Source: an uncultured Erysipelotrichaceae bacterium
Lineage (GTDB): Bacteria; Bacillota_I; Bacilli_A; Erysipelotrichales; Erysipelotrichaceae
Direction of reading: 5' to 3'
Assembly (NCBI GenBank): GCA_934725085.1
Contig: CAKVAL010000043.1
Location: 1-11,309 of the forward strand
Length of the DNA: 11,309 bases
The notes under the pieces were generated by a model. It did not search any database and was not told where the DNA came from. It saw only the letters and a program-made list of their open reading frames with translations. Below are positions 6,285 to 11,309 of this stretch, piece by piece; position 1 is the first letter of the stretch; each line of letters starts with the position of its first letter. A program made the position numbers and the translations under genes.

Positions 6285-6332
6285 ATGGTTAATAATATTG
6301 CAAGGTATAAAAACGGTGACCTCTGTATCTAA
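6285..6332 (+). CDS. 15-residue micropeptide MVNNIARYKNGDLCI
   Basis: Very short ORF with a strong ribosome site AAGAAGGGG (6266-6274) 10 nt before the ATG. Its ARYKNGD core matches the ORF at 4511 with mostly synonymous codon changes (GCA/GCT, TAT/TAC, AAA/AAG, GGT/GGA, GAC/GAT), which suggests selection on the peptide. It lies between the P4 region and the membrane-anchored paralogue at 6371, 38 nt downstream, the same order as promoter, micropeptide and exported protein after P2. It has no signal sequence and its role is unknown. It could also be the shortened remnant of a longer peptide, since the hydrophobic tail of the 4511 ORF is absent. Confidence 0.58.
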   Translation: MVNNIARYKNGDLCI

Positions 6333-6370
6333 TAGAACATTTCATATATATTTAGAAGGAGGTTAAGTTT

Positions 6371-7321
6371 ATGAAAGATAAGTCTAAATTAATTACGATT
6401 GTTCTAGGTATTTTATTAGTATTGTCTTTAGCGGGTAATATTTATCTTGCTAATAATAAAGATACTGATCCAAAAATTAATATCAATAAGACATATGGCG
6501 GTGGCGGTATTGATGGTAAAGATGTAGTGGATTTAACTTCAGAAGAGTATATAACTATCATGGATAATACTAAGATTTACTTATATCGCCAAAATGAGCC
6601 AATGAAATTAGGTTCTATCAAACTATTGGCTGAACCTAATTTGTATATAGCTGATATTGATGGAATGGATTTGTATATATTCTTCAATGAAGATTCTATC
6701 AATGTTGTCTATGATGGTGATGTTTATAACTATAAACAAAGAGCTGAGGGTACTACTTTCTTAGGTCAAGAAGGAATTGATAATATTAAAAAAGATGATA
6801 AAGCTATTTTCAATGTCAATTCTTTAGAAAAACTTGATTTAGGTACTTATGAATTTGGCACAAAGAATAGATATTTTAGAGATGGAATGGAAGTTAAATC
6901 AACTGATATTAAATTGGCTGAGACGTTAGTTTATGCCATTGATAAAGATGTCTATTTAGAAATTAATGAAGTGCTATTAGAACCAATAAAGTTAACAGCT
7001 GATTATAATAGCGAAGGATTAATTAATTTGCCAATTGATAATTTGGGTTATGTTGGTACTGATAAGATTGAACCTAGTGTTAAGAAGATAATTTCTAAGT
7101 ATGTTCCTATTAATTATGAATTAAAAATTGACCAAAACATAAGTGTTGATAGTAGCATGTTTGTTGAAGATAGCACTGCTAGCCTATGGTTCTATCCGAT
7201 TTGTTACGAGATTACTTACAACAATAACGTATATCGTATCTTAAAACCAGCTAATATGGCTGATAATATTGAATTTATGTATATGGTATCTGATGGGTTA
7301 ATTGAAGTTAGAAATAAATAA
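6371..7321 (+). CDS. membrane-anchored protein, paralogue 2 of the WFYPICYE family with an extra N-terminal domain
   Basis: 316 residues. A single N-terminal anchor (about 7-28) has no lipobox, so it is a type-II membrane protein or has an uncleaved signal. A Gly-rich linker (GGGGIDGK, 43-50) leads to an extra domain (about 51-140, with EEYITIMDNTKIYLYRQNEP) not found in the other two paralogues. Residues 146-316 form the shared domain: NSLEKLDL (150-157), EVLLEPIK (200-207), VPINYELKI (245-253), LWFYPICYEIT (272-282), YRILK (288-292), DGLIEVR (308-314). The first domain carries IYLYRQ and a following beta-rich stretch, but I recognise no family. The near-consensus ribosome site AGAAGGAGG (6354-6362) is 8 nt upstream. 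The gene is followed by its own hairpin terminator. Confidence 0.8.
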   Translation: MKDKSKLITIVLGILLVLSLAGNIYLANNKDTDPKININKTYGGGGIDGKDVVDLTSEEYITIMDNTKIYLYRQNEPMKLGSIKLLAEPNLYIADIDGMDLYIFFNEDSINVVYDGDVYNYKQRAEGTTFLGQEGIDNIKKDDKAIFNVNSLEKLDLGTYEFGTKNRYFRDGMEVKSTDIKLAETLVYAIDKDVYLEINEVLLEPIKLTADYNSEGLINLPIDNLGYVGTDKIEPSVKKIISKYVPINYELKIDQNISVDSSMFVEDSTASLWFYPICYEITYNNNVYRILKPANMADNIEFMYMVSDGLIEVRNK

Positions 7322-7323
7322 TC

Positions 7324-7349
7324 GTTCTCTACTGTTCTAGAGAACTTTT
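7324..7349 (+). terminator. intrinsic terminator after paralogue 2
   Basis: GTTCTCTA (7324-7331) pairs with TAGAGAAC (7338-7345) around a 6-nt loop and is followed by TTTT. It starts 3 nt after the stop codon. The short T-run suggests partial read-through to the next lipoprotein gene, which has no obvious promoter. Confidence 0.75.
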
Positions 7350-7377
7350 ATTAGATAAAAAGTAATATCATTAGATT

Positions 7378-7920
7378 ATGAAAAAGACAATTAAAATAAT
7401 ATTAACTATATGCATGATACTAGTGATGACATCTTGTAATAAAAGTGAAGATGGTTTTAAGATTGATTCTTTAAACAAGATAGATTTAAGTTCTTATCAG
7501 TTTAATGATAATTATAAGTATTATAGAAGTGGTACTAAGATTGATCCTAATACTTTAAAGTTAAAGGATAATAATACTTATGATATTAAAGAAACTTCAA
7601 AGAATATCAATATAGAGATTAAAGAAGTATTATTAGAACCAATTAAAATAAGTTCTAAAGATAATAATCATATTAGAAGTAATAAGATTAAAAATAGTAT
7701 TTCTAAGATTATTTCTAAATGTATTCCTGTTAATGAAGAATTAGAGATTGTCGTTGATGATGAAATAACTAAGGAAGTTAATCTCTGGTTCTATCCAATT
7801 TGTTATGAAGTAACTATTAATAATAATACTTATCGTGTATTAAAGGTTGATAATAAATCAAATGAGAATTCTATTATTAAAGTAAAGGCTGATGGAATAC
7901 TAGAAGTAAGAATAGATTGA
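7378..7920 (+). CDS. lipoprotein, paralogue 3 of the WFYPICYE family (minimal form)
   Basis: 180 residues. A type-II signal ends in MTSC with Cys20 as lipid site, followed almost at once by the shared domain (28-180): DSLNKIDL (30-37), EVLLEPIK (83-90), KCIPVNEELEI (114-124), LWFYPICYEVT (136-146), YRVLK (152-156), DGILEVR (172-178). It lacks the acidic linker of paralogue 1 and the extra domain of paralogue 2, so it defines the minimal domain. The segment after EVLLEPIK is shorter than in the others. No clear ribosome site precedes the ATG (only AT-rich sequence after the 7349 terminator), so expression may be low or depend on read-through. The function is unknown; the surface location is shared with paralogue 1. 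Confidence 0.78.
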   Translation: MKKTIKIILTICMILVMTSCNKSEDGFKIDSLNKIDLSSYQFNDNYKYYRSGTKIDPNTLKLKDNNTYDIKETSKNINIEIKEVLLEPIKISSKDNNHIRSNKIKNSISKIISKCIPVNEELEIVVDDEITKEVNLWFYPICYEVTINNNTYRVLKVDNKSNENSIIKVKADGILEVRID

Positions 7921-7935
7921 AATTTTTAATCTATT
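7911..7935 (+). repeat. 8-bp inverted repeat at the stop codon of paralogue 3
   Basis: AATAGATT (7911-7918) is inverted as AATCTATT (7928-7935) over 9 nt. It overlaps the end of the coding region and the start of the P3 box. There is no T-run after the right arm and the stem is A/T only, so it is at best a weak terminator. Confidence 0.4.
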
Positions 7936-7985
7936 ATGACCTAATGAAATATGGTTATAAAGATAATGAATATATATCATATAAT
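7931..7985 (+). promoter_or_regulatory. promoter P3 with 15-nt box (copy 3), for the ABC exporter
   Basis: CTATTATGACCTAAT (7931-7945) differs from P1 at one base. TATAAT (7980-7985) begins 46 nt after TTATG and 25 nt before the ATG at 8005, exactly the P1 geometry. ATGAAATAT (7944-7952) is inverted with one mismatch as ATATATCAT (7972-7980). No -35 hexamer is visible. It implies common control of the exporter with the peptide/regulator pair. Confidence 0.66.
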
Positions 7986-8004
7986 AATTAAAAGGATTTC
8001 TTAT

Positions 8005-8217
8005 ATGAAAAATAAAATTAGATTACTCTTAATATTTACATTTCTAATCATCTTTTCTTATACGCTGCTTAGTAATAAGTACTTAGGCGATGTTGAATAC
8101 ATGAATTATGCTTATAACAACTATTTTTCAGAGTATTCATTAGAATTTAAGAATGATGATAAATTAGATCAATTTATTCAAAGTCTTATCAATGACAAAA
8201 AAAGATATTTCCATTAG
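8005..8217 (+). CDS. FtsX/MacB-like permease, N-terminal fragment ended by a frameshift
   Basis: 70 residues: an N-terminal membrane segment (about 5-23, IRLLLIFTFLIIFSYTLL) and the start of an extracytoplasmic domain. The ATG at 8005 is preferred because P3 places the transcript start near 7992, the ribosome site AAAAGGA is at 7990-7996, and the first-gene distance matches P1. An upstream in-frame ATG at 7951 lies before the -10 box. The frame runs into seven A (8197-8203) and then ends at TAG. Removing one A would join residue 66 directly to DISISSVDLKNN of the next ORF and give a 300-residue permease with TM1, an outside domain and TM2-4. The fragment is probably half of a broken, slippage-dependent or mis-sequenced gene. 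Confidence 0.7.
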   Translation: MKNKIRLLLIFTFLIIFSYTLLSNKYLGDVEYMNYAYNNYFSEYSLEFKNDDKLDQFIQSLINDKKRYFH

Positions 8218-8908
8218 TAGTGTAGATTTAAAGAACAATATTATTAGAATTGCTTCGTATAATGAATCTTTTAAACCAAAAATTGTGAAGGGAAGATACT
8301 TTAATAACGATGATAACAATGTATGCATAGTATGTGAAAATGGTTTATATAAAATAGGTGATTATTATAAGATTGACGGTATCGAATATAAAATAATTGG
8401 CTTATATAAAGAAATGCATCTAAGTTCTGATAATTTGGTATTTGTTAATCTATGTGATGTTGATTATAAAAATAGTCCTATCATTAAAATTGATTTTAAT
8501 GAAGATAATCTTTACAAAGCAGCTTCTACTAATCCAAATCTTACGGTAGTTAATAATGATTATGTATCTTTTAATAACTATTTACCTCAAAGAGTGATAT
8601 TTATAATGGTTCATATCTTGTTTTGTTTATCAGTTTTAGTTATTATGTCTTTTTATGTTGAAGAAAAGAAAGAGGAAATTAAATTAAAATATATATTTGG
8701 CTTCTCATACACAAAAATCTACTTAGATATTTTTATCAAAGTAATAATATATATTTCTTTATCTTGGATAATAGCCTTTGCGCTTATTAGAGGAACATTA
8801 AGCACGGTTCTATATCTATTACTTGCATATGTGCTATGTGCCATGTCTTTGTTACCACCTTTAAATCAATGCATCAAAGATATAAAACTGGAGAAAACTT
8901 ATGAATGA
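8192..8908 (+). CDS. FtsX/MacB-like permease, C-terminal fragment (same gene as 8005-8217)
   Basis: Open frame of 238 residues from a nominal ATG at 8192 that has no ribosome site. The real sequence probably continues from the upstream fragment through the A7 tract, so residues before about D5 are not to be trusted as a natural start. Outside domain: FKPKIVKGRYFNNDDNNVCI (27-46), GDYYKIDGIEYKIIGLYKE (56-74), matching the GR-F and GD-x-I-G-x-Y-x-V-x-G pattern of MacB-type periplasmic domains. Membrane segments lie at about 134-155, 181-201 and 203-224, with a cytoplasmic loop EEKKEEIKLKYIFGFSYTKI (157-176) typical of FtsX-like permeases. It overlaps the next permease gene by 8 nt. It should pair with that protein and the ATPase. 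Confidence 0.7.
   Translation: MTKKDISISSVDLKNNIIRIASYNESFKPKIVKGRYFNNDDNNVCIVCENGLYKIGDYYKIDGIEYKIIGLYKEMHLSSDNLVFVNLCDVDYKNSPIIKIDFNEDNLYKAASTNPNLTVVNNDYVSFNNYLPQRVIFIMVHILFCLSVLVIMSFYVEEKKEEIKLKYIFGFSYTKIYLDIFIKVIIYISLSWIIAFALIRGTLSTVLYLLLAYVLCAMSLLPPLNQCIKDIKLEKTYE
8197..8203 (+). other. A7 homopolymer at the permease frame break
   Basis: GAC followed by AAAAAAA and GAT. Six A would keep the frame of 8005-8217 continuous with 8192-8908; seven A shift it. Such tracts allow polymerase slippage, replication phase variation or sequencing/assembly error. The reads behind the sequence are not visible here. Confidence 0.75.
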
Positions 8909-10169
8909 ATTAAAGATAAATCTATTAAAATCTAAATATCTTACTTTGATTTTTATTCTACAAATATCAGTTGTTTTATCTTTATTTGGAGTTTTGTTTG
9001 TTAATATGACGATGCATTTTCAAGCTAATAAAAGTTTCTATGATATTTTTAAAGATGATAATGTTTACAATATTATGGACGTTGGTGGAAGTGAAATATA
9101 TTCTCAAGTAATGAATCTAGATAATATCGAAAACATCGATAATTTATATACTTATTTAGATAATAACTATATAAGAATTCAACAAATTCAAAATCAATTC
9201 AACAATGAATACGATAGTAATAAGTTAAGATTTATGTCGGTTGATAAAAACGAGGCAGAAAGATTTAAGGAACAGGGCTTTGCCCCATACTTATCGCTTA
9301 GAGTTAATGAGAATTTCTTTCTTAAGTATAATATTTACATTAGTGAAGGAACTAATTTTAACAATTTCAAATACAAACTTAACGATAAAGTACCACTTAT
9401 ACTTGGTGATGCTTATAGAGAATACTACAAAGTAGGGGAAAAGTTTGGTGGCGAATATTTTCTGTTCCCAAAATGCACTATATATGAGGTTGTTGGTTTT
9501 CTTGAAAAGGGTGCTAAGTATTATAATTTAAACCTAGGAACTTATATTAGCTTAGATCATTATATTTTGTTGCCTGATGTTGATATAGATGAGAATAATG
9601 CTTATAGAAAAGAAGTGATTATTGCCAACTATGCTCAAAGAATACCTGGTTTATTATTATCTGATGAAGATACTTATCTTGATTTAAAAGATAAGGTTAA
9701 TGAATTGGATATGTCTTTTATGTATAGAGTTGATAATCAAAGAAATATTATTGATTCGATATATGGGGACGCTATTAATTCTTTTAAGATGATGGCTATT
9801 TCCTTTGGTACTCTTTCTTTATTTAGTTTATTAATTATCATAATGAATTTATTTAGAAGAATATCAATGAATTTTAAAAGATATGCGGTACATTTAGTTA
9901 ATGGAGCTTCTAAAAAAGACATAAGAAAACTTGTGATGAATGATTTATTAGTACTTATTACAATTTCAACTCTTATAGCTTATTTGTTTGACTTTATAGT
10001 TTGTGTGCTAAATCCTACTTTCTTTAAATCTTATATGACATATTTTCCAATAGTATTAATCATGACTATATTTGTTGATTTAATAATTTACTTTGTTGTT
10101 TATATAGTGATTAGAATTAGACTAAATAATATTAAAATTATCGATTTTATAAGGAGGTTGCAACCATGA
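8901..10169 (+). CDS. FtsX/MacB-like ABC transporter permease (second subunit)
   Basis: 422 residues with the MacB/LolCE layout: TM1 (about 13-37), a large extracytoplasmic domain (38-290), then three membrane segments (about 293-318, 347-370, 381-406). The loop after TM2 (RRISMNFKRYAVHLVNGASK, 319-338) matches the usual 'RR-E-G-R-LGAS' coupling region of FtsX-like permeases, with VNGAS for ALGAS. It carries GDAYREYYKVGEKFG and TIYEVVGFLEKGAKYY, equivalent to the GD...G...VVG signature of the outside domain. It starts 8 nt before the end of the previous permease, with GGAGA 6 nt upstream, and ends in an ATGA overlap with the ATPase, so the three are one operon. Family members export or extract lipoproteins, peptides or antibiotics; the cargo here is unknown, but a secreted peptide or the surface lipoproteins is plausible (inference). 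Confidence 0.85.
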   Translation: MNELKINLLKSKYLTLIFILQISVVLSLFGVLFVNMTMHFQANKSFYDIFKDDNVYNIMDVGGSEIYSQVMNLDNIENIDNLYTYLDNNYIRIQQIQNQFNNEYDSNKLRFMSVDKNEAERFKEQGFAPYLSLRVNENFFLKYNIYISEGTNFNNFKYKLNDKVPLILGDAYREYYKVGEKFGGEYFLFPKCTIYEVVGFLEKGAKYYNLNLGTYISLDHYILLPDVDIDENNAYRKEVIIANYAQRIPGLLLSDEDTYLDLKDKVNELDMSFMYRVDNQRNIIDSIYGDAINSFKMMAISFGTLSLFSLLIIIMNLFRRISMNFKRYAVHLVNGASKKDIRKLVMNDLLVLITISTLIAYLFDFIVCVLNPTFFKSYMTYFPIVLIMTIFVDLIIYFVVYIVIRIRLNNIKIIDFIRRLQP

Positions 10170-10810
10170 TTGAAATGAAAAATATCTATAAATCTTTTGG
10201 TAAGGATCATAATGAAAGAAAAATCTTTGAAAACTTTAGTTTCACTATTTCAAAGGGCGATATGGTTGCGATTATGGGTAAAAGCGGTAGCGGTAAAACC
10301 ACTTTATTAAATATTATTGGTGGCTTAGAATCTATCGATAAGGGTACTTATTTATTTAATGGCAAAGATGTATCAAAATTTAATGAAAAAGAATTATTAC
10401 AGTTTAGAAGAAAAAATATTTCTTTCGTCTTCCAAAACTTTGCACTAATTAATGAATATTCAGTAATGGACAATATTCTATTACCACTTAAGTATCGTTA
10501 TCGTAATATCGATAAGAAAAAGCTTGCTGATGCTAGAGAACTTTTAGATAAACTTGGCATAGCCTATGTTTTAGATCAAAAGATAGATAACTTATCAGGT
10601 GGTGAGAAACAAAGAATTGCGATAGCTCGTTCTTTAATAAGCAATACTAACGTCATATTAGCTGATGAACCTACTGGCGCTCTTGATGAAAAAAGCGGTT
10701 ATATGATAATGGAATTGTTTAAACAAATGAAAAACATTGGTAAGACAATTATTATAGTAACTCACGATATTGATGTTGCGAAGAAGTGTGATTACATCAT
10801 CAACATTTAA
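10166..10810 (+). CDS. MacB/LolD-type ABC transporter ATP-binding protein
   Basis: 214 residues, all motifs intact: Walker A GKSGSGKT (38-45), Q-loop VFQNF (Q90), signature LSGGEKQR (143-150), Walker B VILADE with catalytic Glu168 followed by PTGALDE, H-loop His200 in VTHD. The sequence LSGGEKQRIAIARSL with ADEPTGALDE is typical of the MacB/LolD group. It is a little shorter than LolD, near the size of ATPases annotated as lactococcin-972-type bacteriocin exporters; that subgroup is a guess from length and context. The ATG overlaps the permease stop (ATGA), with AAGGAGG (10151-10157) 8 nt upstream. It powers the two-permease exporter. No terminator follows, so some transcripts may continue into phoH. 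Confidence 0.93.
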   Translation: MIEMKNIYKSFGKDHNERKIFENFSFTISKGDMVAIMGKSGSGKTTLLNIIGGLESIDKGTYLFNGKDVSKFNEKELLQFRRKNISFVFQNFALINEYSVMDNILLPLKYRYRNIDKKKLADARELLDKLGIAYVLDQKIDNLSGGEKQRIAIARSLISNTNVILADEPTGALDEKSGYMIMELFKQMKNIGKTIIIVTHDIDVAKKCDYIINI

Positions 10811-10819
10811 TCAAGTTTA

Positions 10820-10848
10820 TTTACATTTTAATTAGACTTAAATATCAT
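10820..10848 (+). promoter_or_regulatory. promoter of phoH, probably leaderless
   Basis: TTTACA (10820-10825) and TATCAT (10843-10848) each match consensus at 5 of 6 bases with 17 nt between. The expected transcript start, about 7 nt after the -10, falls on the A of the phoH ATG at 10855, which would make the mRNA leaderless. AGAGG (10849-10853) is only 1 nt before the ATG, too close to act as a normal ribosome site, which fits. Confidence 0.6.
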
Positions 10849-10854
10849 AGAGGT

Positions 10855-11309
10855 ATGCAATATAAAGAAATATTATTAAATGATCTTGATAATGAGCAGT
10901 TACAAGATTTAGCTGGTGTAAATGATTCAAATATAAGTTTAATAGCTTCATTATTTGATGTAGATATGATTTTAAGAGGTTATCGTTTGTTGGTATCATG
11001 TGATCATGATACTTTTAATAAGATATCTGATTTTATTGAAGTGATAATTTCTTATGTTAATGAGAAATGTTTAATTGATGAAAATATCATAAGACAAACC
11101 TACAATAATCTTTTAAGTAACAATGATATCTCTTGGCAAAATAAGATTATCATGTATACAAATAGTGGTAAGCCGATTAAGTATAAAACTTATAATCAAT
11201 ATCTAATGGCTAAGGCTGTTGAATCAAATGATTTAATCTTTTCAATAGGTCCTGCAGGTACTGGTAAGACTTATTTGGCTGTAGCGCTTGCTTGTATGGC
11301 TTATAAAAG
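10855..11309 (+). CDS. phoH: PhoH-like ATPase, 3' end cut by the window
   Basis: 151 residues visible from ATG at 10855. The segment GKPIKYKTYNQYLMAKAVES is followed by NDLIFSIGPAGTGKTYLAVA, the PhoH family P-loop (Walker A GPAGTGKT) at about residues 133-140. The N-terminal 100 residues form the KH-like region seen in PhoH proteins next to ybeY and era; its match is weaker. The product is a cytoplasmic ATPase tied to RNA metabolism, with unclear biochemistry. It probably continues about 170 residues past the end. The upstream reading frame is open back into the ABC gene but contains no good start codon, so 10855 is the likely start, used from a promoter that leaves almost no leader. Confidence 0.9.
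   Translation, partial: MQYKEILLNDLDNEQLQDLAGVNDSNISLIASLFDVDMILRGYRLLVSCDHDTFNKISDFIEVIISYVNEKCLIDENIIRQTYNNLLSNNDISWQNKIIMYTNSGKPIKYKTYNQYLMAKAVESNDLIFSIGPAGTGKTYLAVALACMAYK

Larger units (their letters stand above)
2899..10854 (+). other. accessory gene block between rpsU and phoH
   Basis: All genes from 2998 to 10810 are co-oriented and concern regulation, secretion or export, whereas both flanks are translation or RNA housekeeping genes. In Bacillus-type genomes rpsU is followed by yqeY and a few other small genes before phoH; none of these is here. No integrase, transposase, tRNA or clear att repeats were found, so the mode of acquisition is unknown. The borders are set by the rpsU terminator and the phoH promoter. 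Confidence 0.6.

Noticed and set aside
7951..8004. Earlier ATG at 7951 for the first permease fragment
   Set aside because: It lies upstream of the P3 -10 box (7980-7985), so it would not be on the transcript; 8005 has the ribosome site and starts with MKNK before the membrane segment.
9241..9922. Short frames on both strands within the second permease
   Set aside because: Shadows of an intact 422-codon gene with typical domain order.
2899..10854. CRISPR array, transposon or prophage as the source of the accessory block
   Set aside because: No spaced identical repeats, transposase, integrase, terminal inverted repeats or phage genes were seen; only short regulatory repeats are present.
1..11309. 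Mycoplasma-type code with TGA as tryptophan
   Set aside because: TGA ends mtaB, the regulator, permease fragments and the 7378 gene at natural family lengths, and TGG is used for Trp.

Overview
The window is very AT-rich and uses TGA as a stop codon (mtaB, the XRE regulator, the 180-residue lipoprotein gene). Together with the mtaB-rpsU-phoH gene set, this points to a low-GC Firmicutes/Bacilli-type bacterium with the standard code, perhaps an uncultured Erysipelotrichia-like gut lineage. The lineage is inferred; the code and gene set are seen.

Layout: (1) 1-2898, housekeeping. It holds the 3' part of mtaB, an overlapping Mur-ligase homologue whose catalytic motifs are eroded, and rpsU with its own consensus promoter and terminator. 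(2) 2899-10854, about 8 kb of accessory genes, all on the + strand. In order: a small Cys-rich secreted peptide, an XRE-TPR regulator, a 26-codon peptide ORF, a secreted beta-rich protein of toxin-like composition, a lipoprotein, a 15-codon peptide ORF, a membrane-anchored paralogue of the lipoprotein, a second lipoprotein paralogue, and a MacB/LolCDE-type ABC exporter (frameshifted first permease, second permease, ATPase). (3) 10855-11309, the 5' part of phoH. In Bacillus-type genomes mtaB(yqeV), rpsU and phoH lie in one conserved neighbourhood, so the accessory block looks like an insertion into a core locus.

How it may work: a 15-base box (consensus CTRTTATGACCWAAT) occurs three times, ahead of the Cys-rich peptide/regulator pair, ahead of the secreted-protein unit and ahead of the ABC exporter. 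The first and third copies lie exactly 46 nt from a TATAAT box, with the start codon 25 nt further on. A diverged fourth copy precedes the second peptide-ORF unit. The likely reading is a regulon of the local XRE-TPR protein, a family often controlled by secreted peptides. The regulated genes would be a secreted effector, three paralogous surface proteins (possible self-protection or effector partners) and an exporter. Two tiny ORFs share the peptide core ARYKNGD although most of the codons differ at the third base, so they look like genuine conserved micropeptides.

The 416 nt between 5954 and 6371 hold a strong terminator, an 11-bp inverted repeat, tandem AT-rich promoter-like repeats and the 15-codon ORF. 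No RNA genes, CRISPR arrays, transposases or integrases were seen.
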